Below the pieces are notes generated by a model, which searched no databases, had not been told where the DNA came from, and was given only the letters and a program-made list of their open reading frames with translations. A stretch of DNA of 64,000 nt from Theristus sp. LFF4_11 (lineage: Eukaryota; Nematoda; Chromadorea; Monhysterida; Xyalidae), in NCBI GenBank assembly GCA_030248135.1, contig JASANC010004087.1, forward strand, positions 62,001-126,000, in the 5' to 3' direction. A program made the translations under genes and the position numbers. Of the stretch, positions 36,701 through 45,103 are shown piece by piece; positions within the stretch are counted from its first letter, which is position 1; each line of letters opens with the position of its first letter.

Positions 36701-38566
36701 ATGCTAAAAACTTGTAGTTCTAAAGAATTAACAAATTCTTGAATGATAAACAGTTTGAAGAGTGACCCTGACTTAACAAATACTATAATTATAACCTTTT
36801 TATGAAATGCGAAAGTAGGTTCAACTTGAGAAAGCAATTTTCAGGCCCACCGAAAGCAACTTGTGTCGACGGCAAATGGCAACCGGCGATTGCGCCAGCC
36901 TGTGCCCCCAAGACACATCCACTCATTGAAGGTGCACATCTTTCCTTTTGGATTTTGTTGCTTTTTCGAATTATTTACACTCCTTTCTTCATTCGGAGAA
37001 GACCAAGACATACGAGACACGAATCGATTCTTTCTTTCAATCTAATCACAACAAATGCACAATGCAGGAAGAATTATTTGGGATCGTGCGAATGCAAAAC
37101 GAAAACGGCGGCGGCGTCGACGTGACGTTGGACGACATGACCGGCATCCGTGAGTGTGATTCACGTCGAGTTTGCTGCAATTGATTTCGCAGAATGTCAG
37201 TCTTTCATATTTCATATTTCTCTTGTTTCAGACGTTCAACAGACACCGGCGATCGTGAAAGCAGCAGCAGCACCTGGCACGATCGGGTGCACCGACGCCA
37301 ATGGTCGACGCACTCAACGGCAGATGATCCAAACACTGCATTCCACGGATATGACAGCAAATTCTACGCTCAGGTAATGCTGTGCACTCATCCTAGTATC
37401 TAGCATCACAATGTCGTTCTACACTGCACGTGTCTGTTCCGCCATTGGCCATGCCCCACACCAACCACCGCCGATTGCAGGCGCCCGAGCCCGGTGGCGC
37501 GCACTGTGCCCCCCTGTACGACAACCACCGTCAGCGGCTGGCCGTGGTTCGCCACAATCGCCTTGCAGACCAGTCGTTCCCGGATGGGGCGCAGTTGATG
37601 GTCGTCTGCAAGCAAGGCTTCGAGTTGCCGCATCGCGTCGATGGCGCGCTGACGTGCCGCAACGGCACCTGGCGACCCGATGTGCCCATGTGCCAGCCGA
37701 GTCCGTCGCTTTCTGCTTTTCACTATTTGAACTAACTGAATTTTAGAACTGACGCGCTGATTTCGCTGCCATTGGTTCAGTAAATGGCGATTTTATTTTT
37801 GGCAAGAACCGTTGAGCTGTAAAGCATAGGCCATCGGCTGATTGGCCGTTTTGGAAATTGACTCACCAGCTCGATGCAGCCAATCAGCATGCCAGATTCG
37901 GTCAGATAGCACGAATTGCGTATGCTTTTACAATTGACTGTATGTAACGTACTATCTGTCTTATTGACGTTTCCGAATCAATTCGTTCGCTCTCAAAGGA
38001 TCGTGTGTGCTGCCAGATCGAGTGCATTCGTTCTACCTGTACAAGGACAGCATTCTGCAAATTGGTCATCGAATTCGCCACGGTGAATCAGCGGTGATGT
38101 TTTGTCTGCGTGGCTATGAAACGAAACACAACACTGAGCTCGAGTGCAACCTTGGTCATTGGCTGAAACCGGCCGGAGAGTGCGTGCCAAGTAAGCGGGC
38201 TTTGCTTTTTTACTGCAGCTTGATTTAAAGATGGTAATTGATCTGATAGGGATTGTCGTGCAAATTTTAACGTAATAGATGTGTGCGTTGAAATTAGTTT
38301 TGAGTGTAGTTTATCACTGCATTTATGACTGATCGTTTATTGAACCGGTTTCTCAGTTTCTTTTCAAACATGCAGAATCGTGCAAAGTGCCGTCCATCCA
38401 GTACGGCTACTACGACCGAATGCATCTGGCTGAGTCCGTGGCGCACGGCATCAAGCTGAACTTTACGTGCGTCGCAACGTTGCACGTGAAGCCAGTGGAC
38501 GGGCGGATCACGTGCGCCTACGGAGAGTGGCAGCCGCACAATCCGGAGTGCACTGCTGGTCGGTGA
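30781..38566 (+). CDS. lev-9: LEV-9/Hasp-like secreted synaptic scaffold: WAP + 11 sushi positions
   Basis: Secreted extracellular-matrix protein. In C. elegans LEV-9 clusters levamisole acetylcholine receptors at neuromuscular synapses. Exons: 30781-31033, 31716-31898, 33964-34164, 34461-34634, 34747-34920, 35020-35196, 35431-35610, 35789-35962, 36162-36326 or 36374-36532, 36845-36931, 37068-37149, 37232-37373, 37481-37700, 37999-38190, 38376-38566. All phases fit (864 residues with the first alternative). A signal segment (MQLVTNLLAHVFVISTLLLF) leads into an eight-cysteine WAP core, then sushi domains 1-7, mostly one per phase-1 exon. Sushi 8 is split across two exons, followed by a basic linker (KRKRRRRRR) and sushi 9-11. 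The signal region may be misleading: TTATTCACAG at 30842 is itself a phase-1 acceptor, so the true signal exon could lie upstream. C. elegans LEV-9 is described with eight sushi domains, so this version is longer. Confidence 0.9.
33468..33600 (+). CDS. Candidate alternative first exon (signal peptide) of the lev-9-like gene
   Basis: An ATG at 33468 opens 44 codons: a His/Gln-rich start (MYDVYQHHQHQQRHRQ), a hydrophobic core (LWLFLILALLDV) and a small-residue exit (NSSAAWYDY). A strong donor GTAAGT follows in phase 1. The next phase-1 acceptor is the sushi-2 exon at 33964, so the join is in frame. This would give a secreted isoform without WAP and sushi 1. It sits inside the 2-kb intron after sushi 1. 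Confidence 0.65.
36162..36326 (+). CDS. Sushi-8 first-half exon, variant a
   Basis: This 165-nt exon has phase 1 at both ends. It carries the first two sushi cysteines (EICKHPTEVYGPLTNGR to IFYICNKGFVRIG) and no third or fourth. Those are supplied by the exon at 36845-36931 (PKATCVDGKWQP to APAC). It is homologous to the next exon, 36374-36532, which occupies the same structural slot. Confidence 0.75.
36374..36532 (+). CDS. Sushi-8 first-half exon, variant b
   Basis: This 159-nt exon has phase 1 at both ends, 47 nt after variant a. It encodes VFCPNPRFVMGKLANGK to VEYMCKEGYYLQG, again only the first two cysteines of a sushi domain. It aligns with variant a in length, cysteine placement and the NG[RK] and [VR]xxY[IM]C motifs. 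Either exon joins in frame to 36845. Using both would leave two unpaired cysteines, so mutually exclusive use is the likeliest arrangement. Confidence 0.75.
37068..37149 (+). other. Exon encoding a nine-residue basic proprotein-convertase-type site
   Basis: In the frame imposed by its neighbours this short exon reads RIIWDRANAKRKRRRRRRDV, containing KRKRRRRRR. The alternative frame (EELFGIVRMQNENGGG) is open but cannot join the next sushi exon in frame. It lies in the linker between sushi 8 and sushi 9, so cleavage would release a C-terminal three-sushi fragment. Confidence 0.75.
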
Positions 38567-38993
38567 CAGTGGGCTCGTTGAAAACAGATGCACACAGCGG
38601 ACAATGTGACCGTAGAATTAAGAAACACACAAATCAATGAAACTCCAACAACAGAACACAAACAAAACAGCGACTCTGCAAGAGTAGTCATATGTTCATT
38701 TGCCACTGCTGATTTCCCAAAGAAATTAGTTGAAGAACATTGAAAGAATCGTTTTTTAACTCACAATACTGATTCATCAACGAGACGCGAAAACTCCCGG
38801 GTTAGTTCTGAGCGTGGTAAACTGTGAAATACAGTCCATCTGGCTAATATATACAACTGATTGGTTGGTTGCACACACGTGCATGCATCCTGGCAGTCAA
38901 ACTCAGTCCACAGCATTGTCTGCACGGAATGCACGCATCAGCCTGCCCAAAATGCATGCATCAACTGCACGTGTGTGCAAGCAACCAATCAAT

Positions 38994-39230
38994 TATTGTG
39001 GATTTATTTAAACGTGTCCGGATTAAAATGACGTCATTTGCTTTAAAAACGCCCGTTTGCCAAAGTACAGGCACTAAAATTTCAGTTTGATATGACTGAT
39101 TCGACATTCACCATGTGTTTACGGGAAGAATTCAGCTAAACGGAAAGTCTGGTTTGCTATGAACGACAAGCGCATGTTTTGCGGCACATGACGTCATTTC
39201 AGTGGGACACGTTTGAAAAAATAGGTCATA
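38994..39230. repeat. Dispersed ~235-bp MITE-like repeat, copy 2 (two CRE sites)
   Basis: Second copy of the repeat at 4501-4735, in the same orientation, with TGACGTCA at 39029-39036 and 39189-39196. It lies between the convergent ends of the lev-9-like gene and the three-finger gene. On the minus strand it supplies AATAAA (39003-39008), about 300 bp past the three-finger stop codon, so it may also provide that gene's poly(A) signal. Confidence 0.8.
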
Positions 39231-39307
39231 CCTAGTTGTATATGGGTTGTATTTAGCCAGATGGGCTGTTGAAAAGAAAATTAGAACCAAGCAACGAACT
39301 CCTAAAA

Positions 39308-40089
39308 TCACAACACCTCTACGTGGTCCTTTCTGGTGCAGTCGAACTGATTGTTTGCAATGCGGTCAACACAACTCCAAAACCAGTAAGCAACGAAAAG
39401 TGCGACCAACAAACCGATGCAAATCACGATCAGCAGCAGTACCAGTGAGTTGCCCTCGGAGTTTCCTGCTTCAGCCGTCTCATTTGTCGCGTCGTTTGAA
39501 TCGTTCAAATATTCGTCAGTACATTCTGTTGTTGTTTCTTCGGTTGATGCTGTTGTGGTAGTGGACTGGGCTGCAGTGGTTGGTGGCGCGACGCCAAATT
39601 TTTTTCTTGGATCGATTTTTTGGTTGCACCTCGGTGTCGAGCACGCGCACTCCCACACTAAGAGGCGTGTGCTGTTAACGGTGACCTCGTACGAGACGCA
39701 ATCGAATTGCGCGTCAATTGTTCGATTGATCGTTTCACCTGTGTAGCGTTCGGCGCAGTTCTGCAGGTACACTGTTCGTTGCTCGTCACTGTTGTAGCCG
39801 ACGATAGCAAAACATTGATTGCCTGCAAAATTTCTTGAATGAAGGCGATAAGCTTGGAAATTTTGCAATGAAAAGCTTTTGAAGACAAGATTTTGGCTTT
39901 AATTTAAATAACTGAACTTTTCTCACCTGGTCTGCAGTCGATGGTGTGATCGCAAGAATTGAGTAGATTTTGCGAGTCGGTCGCTCTGCCATCGCAACAT
40001 TCGAGCGATCTGACGACAGCCCCAAGCAGTGAAATGCCAATGGAGCACAGAACGGGCAGCTCTGTTGTGATAGTGCTGCTCAGCTTCAT
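39308..40089 (-). CDS. Single-pass membrane protein with a three-finger (Ly6/activin-receptor-like) ectodomain
   Basis: Two exons, 40089-39927 and 39822-39308, join in phase 1 to give 225 residues. A signal peptide (to about residue 28) is followed by a Cys-rich domain starting LECCDGR and ending WECACSTPRCNQK, the closing CxCxxxxCN pattern of Ly6/uPAR and activin-receptor ectodomains. A Thr-rich stalk follows, then one membrane segment (SLVLLLIVICIGLLVALFVA) and a short tail rich in charged residues (DRIANNQFDCTRKDHVEVL). No kinase domain is present. Such nematode proteins often act as receptor auxiliary subunits, but this one's partner is unknown. It is divergent from the hig-like gene (ATGs 15 bp apart) and convergent with the lev-9-like gene. 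Confidence 0.75.
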
Positions 40090-40104
40090 TTTAAAATCAT
40101 TTCC
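40090..40104. promoter_or_regulatory. 15-bp gap between divergent start codons
   Basis: The minus-strand ATG of the three-finger gene ends at 40089 and the plus-strand ATG of the hig-like signal exon begins at 40105. If both starts are right, the two 5' UTRs and any core promoters must overlap each other's coding sequence, or one gene begins in an upstream exon. Confidence 0.45.
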
Positions 40105-43100
40105 ATGAAAATTCCGTTCAGCCTATTGATGGTGATGTTGGTTGTTTCGGCAACAAAAGCAGTCCAGCTCCAGCTGCTTCAAGCATGTAATGCCTCGCTG
40201 GCTATGTTTAACAAACGTCAGACATGGGTCTCGAAACGCTAATGTTCTTACCGGAAGCTAGCGCAGCCGGAAATCACTTTCCACCTTTCTCGCTCGCGTA
40301 CGAAACCCATTTCACTTCGCAGGCATTTACACAAATAACGGATTACATTCCAGATTTGAAGCAGAAACGCATGTTTCAATTCTGTTTTTGGTCGTGTGTC
40401 CAAGGGCGACTATTTAGCAACATCAACACTGATAAATTTGCTGTCAGCGAAAAAACGACATTTTTTTTCACAATACACACTGCTTTTTGGGATGTGGGCC
40501 AAACGTTCAGTCAGCTGTTTTCCGACGAAGAACGGAAATAGTGAATGCGTGACCGAATCATAAAAAACTGAAAAGCACATGATCGGTAAGAAGTTGAAAA
40601 AAAAGATAAGCAAGGGCAGCAAAATAACAGTTTAAGAAATCATCAAACTTTTTGCGATATTGCAGAAAAGCCGTCCGACGGTGGCGCGCACGAGCTGTAC
40701 AAGCACTTGGACAGTTCGTTCGAGCCTCGCTACGACCCGCACGGCTGTCAACGACCGCTGAACATCGACAAAGCCTGGGTTTACCGTCAACAGTGGCAGG
40801 GCAGCAGTTTGGTTGCCATTCTGATCGATCCGAATCGTGACATCTACCCGAACGACACGATCGTCCACTACAAATGCACACACTCACCAGCTGCTGCCGC
40901 GGTCGTGGCACCCGGCACTGGCAAACACTCGCCGGAGGCGCTTGCAGTTCGCTGCTTCGACGGCGAATGGGTGGCGATGTTGATGCCTTGCGGTGTGTTT
41001 TGATTAATCAAGACACAAAACAAAAAGCACAATGATAAAAACAAACAACTTCTCATGATGTCCAACTTTCTTCCAAAACCACAGCATTTTGTTACAGCAC
41101 CAGTCGATCACCCACCAAACGGCGACCTAACAGAATGGCCGCCCCTTGATTTCCACATGTCAACACTGGCGCCACAAGCACTTGAGACGAAACCGGGAGA
41201 ACGACCGGTGGTGGCGGCCACTGCTGCGCCACCGAGCGCCTGTGAATACCCAAGTTTCAGCGGTCAGAATGTGACCATTTTGGGTCAACATCGTGGCGTC
41301 ATGGATGAACACCGACGCAGAGGATTCGCACATGACACGGTCTTGAAGGTGAACCTGTTGGATTACTTCTGGTTTCTGCCAGACTCGCATTTGTTCCGTT
41401 TTGTACAACAGTTCATAAATTGCATTTCTGTACGCTGATTCTACAGAAAATGCTCAATGTAATTTTTGATCAACGTGCGGTCAGCTTTGAAATTTTGATT
41501 AGAAAACACAACTTGTCCTTTATTGTACAATCGTCCGTTTTTTTAATTCAGGTCGCTTGTTCTGAATTGACCCTATCAAATCGCCAGTGGCGCATTCGTT
41601 GTCGCGACGGAAAATGGGAACGAACGTCCGACAGAACGTTCGACTGCTCATTGAGTCGTCAGTTTCTGATTTTTTTCTGAATTTTGTTGGTTTTTGCACA
41701 CATTTATGTTTTATCGAAATGTAAAGTTTGTTGTTTCTGTTCCAGCCGATCGCATGCCAATGACCCCTGGTGCTTGTAAGTTTTCGCCAGTTCGCTATGC
41801 GAATGTGCATGCATGGTCGCCAGAAAAAGGTACGCTTATAGCTGATGTTCTTAACTGAGAGATCACAACAAGCACACCATTTTGGGTCTGTTTTATTTCG
41901 AGTGAAAACATGGGAACATAAGAAACTTTGGTTTTCCAGGAACCACAGTTCAATTTGACGATGTTTTCGCAGAGGGCTGGCGTCTGTGGACTCGCTGCAA
42001 AGACATTGGCTTCTACTCATTCAGGGGAAGCCGACAACTAACATGTCGCAAAGGGCGATGGCTAGGCACAAAACCGTCTTGTCGAAGATTGGTGCCTGAT
42101 GGCAGTGACAGTTCGTGTATTCTGGATCTACCGTATTACCTCTATTAAACCCCCCCCCAAAATTAAACCCCCCCCCCAAAAATAAACCCCCACCCCCTCG
42201 ACAAGTTTCCAAATAATCCCCCCCCAAAAATAAACCCCCATGGGGGTTTATTAGAAACCTGTTTGAAACACATACCTAGCGAATTCAGTGGCTGAATGCA
42301 GTGACATTGGTGAAATTGTGCTACCAAAGGCCCCAAAGGGATGAGTTAGTGGTAATTTCATTACAAAAGGCTGTTACAAAAGGAAATCTCTGTGAAAAGT
42401 AGAAGTTTCTGCGACTTCCTTCCTGCCATGGAAGGTATTTTTGCCATTTTGCTCACCCCTAAAAATGGTTTCCAAATAAACCCCCCCCAAAAATAATCCC
42501 CCCCCCAAAAATAAACCCCCACCCCCAGAAGTCGCTGAAGAAATAAACCCCCATGGGGGTTTATTAGAGGTAATACGGTATTGTATTATTTTCACGACTA
42601 GGATCTATAATTTTTTTAATTTGGTTTGGCTCAAATCTTTATAATCTCACCTGCACCGATTTGCCGAATTGAGCGAGACTAAATGGTTGACAAAACATCA
42701 CGTTTCAACCTCAGCAGTCAAGCTATGTCAAGCTACAACTGAAGCTATGTCAAGCTCAAAGTTGTAGATTTTGCAGACAAAGCACCGCCGATTGTGTTCC
42801 GCGTGGAGCAGGGTCAACAAGCCGTGACACCCCAGGGGGTCATGGTGCTCAGACGGGGCTCCACACTGCATTTGCATTGTCTCTATCCTCGCTCGCAGGG
42901 ACAACCGCTATGGGTGAATAAAACTTTTAGACATTCAATTTTGAAGGTGAGCAGCTGACATTGTGCAGCCGGTCGATTTTGGCTGCGAAACCCGCGAGTC
43001 GGTGCGATAATTTGTGGCTCAAAAGTCCTAGCCATGTGCGTAGCTTCGTAGTCCACACCGTTGTTGAACTGTCATAATGGAAGTGATCATACTAGTCATC

Positions 43101-45103
43101 ATTATTCGGATGGATTTGAAATTCCAAATGTGTTTTCAACTGCAAAATGTTTCAGGAAGCAAGCAGCACATATCGCAAGTACCCACAGCAGTGGGACAAA
43201 GTTGTTGCCTACTGGGAACTGGGCGCAACGCAACCGACGTACGACAGCTGGCGACTGAGCGTCACGTTGGCACAGCCGTATGACACGGGCGTGCTGCATT
43301 GTGTGTTGCCAAATGGAAGACGCAACTCGATACGACTCAGAATTGACGGTAAGCCACGAGTGGGCGTTGTTAACAGGGTTTCGGTAAATTTAGTGGTGAA
43401 ATTGATAGAGCAAAAAACTGAGCAATTTTGTCTAATAACAAATTTTAAAGCAATAGCATTTGGATTTGTTACGTTGTGTTAACTTGACCATGATCCCGCC
43501 AATGTAATGTACAACGAGGGATACAAAGAACGATGGAACTGACAATAATGCTGAAGTGCAAAGTCACGTTTGCAGACATTCAATGTAACGAACTGCAACT
43601 GCGAGACTCACGGTTGCGCATGCAGATGTCGGCCGACCAGCCGTACTTTGGCACGTCGGTGGACTTCACGTGCGAGCCAGGCCACATCGTCAGTGGGCCG
43701 ACCAGGATTCATTGCCTGGAGAACACGCAGTGGTCGCAGTCACCGCCAAAGTGCACCAGTATGTTTCATTGTGTCTGGTCGTGTTTGCTGGGATTACCAC
43801 ACTAATCAATGCTAGACTTTATAAAGAGCGAATTTGCATTTCACAAAACTTAAAACTGCTGACCTTCACTGCAATCAGTTTGTTACAATTAAGCACTACT
43901 TCTAAAACAAAACACTGAAGCTTTTTTTCCAGAAATCGACTGCCCGACGCCAGTGTTGTCGCATCCAGCGCTGCGTGCTGATGTTGAGTCAACGAAATAC
44001 ATGGGCTTAGTTCGCTATAATTGCAGTGCAGGCTTCCGGCTGGACGGAGCTGGCCAGGCACATTGTCTGGCTAATGGTAAATGGAGTGACCCAACGCCTA
44101 CATGCAGAGGTTTGTTGCAACCGCCAATCGCACAGCGCTGAGAAAGCGTTGCTCTTAACGTTGTTACGAACGTTGCTATTAAAACAACTTACTATCTAAC
44201 GGCCAACTATTGACCAATATGGCCACATGTAGTCAATTTCAGCAACATATTAATACCAACTTAGCTTGTAGTAGTAGCAGGACGAACGTGGTGAACGAGC
44301 TGGCTAGTTTGTTTGAGTGTTCGGATGCTGCAGTCAGTCAGTCATACCACTATTCTTTGCGTACGTACTCAAAGCTTTCAGTTGTCCGCTGCCCGATGCC
44401 TGACCTGAGAGGCGGCGCCAAGCTCGCATCGCCCGTGCCGGCCAATCACCAGTTCAGTCACAGTGACGTTGTGATATTCCGTTGTGACGCAGGCACCGTG
44501 CTCTACGGACGTGACTTTGCTGTGTGCTCCGACAGCGGACAGTGGGACGTTGCATCGCCTGACTGTTAGTAATAGCACAGTGTGCAGGGTGGGCCAAAAA
44601 GGGCACAGGTTAAAATGGTTCGTATTCGCCACCAGTGTAAGATATTGAACTGAAATTTGGAACACTTGTAAAATTTATGCCTTTTTATGTTTGAATTTCG
44701 CCTGACTATTGCACATGCACCTTTCGGTGGTGCGTGTATTTCTAATGGCCATTTTTTTAGTTTTATCTCCGTGCATTCGCACGAAAAACGAATTGCTAAA
44801 TGCGTCTTAAATTTAAGTAGCTCTATAAACGTTTCAACGCATAAACACGTTGTCTTGTGCATGTGAATTTCACGAGCTGCCCGTTCAGGCGTGCACTACT
44901 GTCGTTACCCGGGTCGTCCGGAGCACGGGGACAGCACGTCGCCCCCGAAGACGCCCTATCTGCTCGGCGAACGCATCATCTACTACTGTACGACGAGGAA
45001 ATACCAGATATTCGGGGAGAACGTGCTCGAATGCACGGCCACCGGATGGTCACACCCGCTGCCGCAGTGCAAGCCGAGACGACTCAGGCGACGACGCCGC
45101 TGA
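40105..45103 (+). CDS. hig: Hikaru genki-like secreted protein: 3 sushi, Ig, 4 sushi
   Basis: Twelve exons: 40105-40216, 40666-40992, 41098-41348, 41552-41654, 41746-41829, 41940-42104, 42777-42946, 43156-43348, 43576-43758, 43933-44109, 44382-44564, 44889-45103. The chain gives 720 residues with consistent phases. It has a signal peptide (MKIPFSLLMVMLVVSATKA), three divergent four-cysteine sushi domains, one Ig domain over two exons (TLHLHC; YDTGVLHC, the canonical DxGxxxC), four sushi domains, and a basic end KPRRLRRRRR. The Ig-plus-sushi layout is that of Drosophila Hig, a matrix protein of cholinergic synaptic clefts. Weakest joins: exon 1 to 2 (the better donor GTAATG at 40193 would create a stop, so GTCAGA at 40217 is used) and exon 6 to 7 (donor GTGACA). 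The Ig and C-terminal sushi exons are secure. Confidence 0.82.
42131..42578. mobile_element. TA-flanked MITE with C-tract interior (Tc1/mariner-type)
   Basis: This 448-bp element lies in the intron after hig-like exon 6. Its ends are inverted: CCGTATTACCTCTATTAAAC at the left and, at the right, the complement of the same motif ending GGTAATACGG. TA sits on both sides (42129-42130 and 42579-42580). Inside, repeats of AAATAAACCCCC and the palindrome AACCCCCATGGGGGTT occur twice. It has no coding capacity. Confidence 0.85.
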
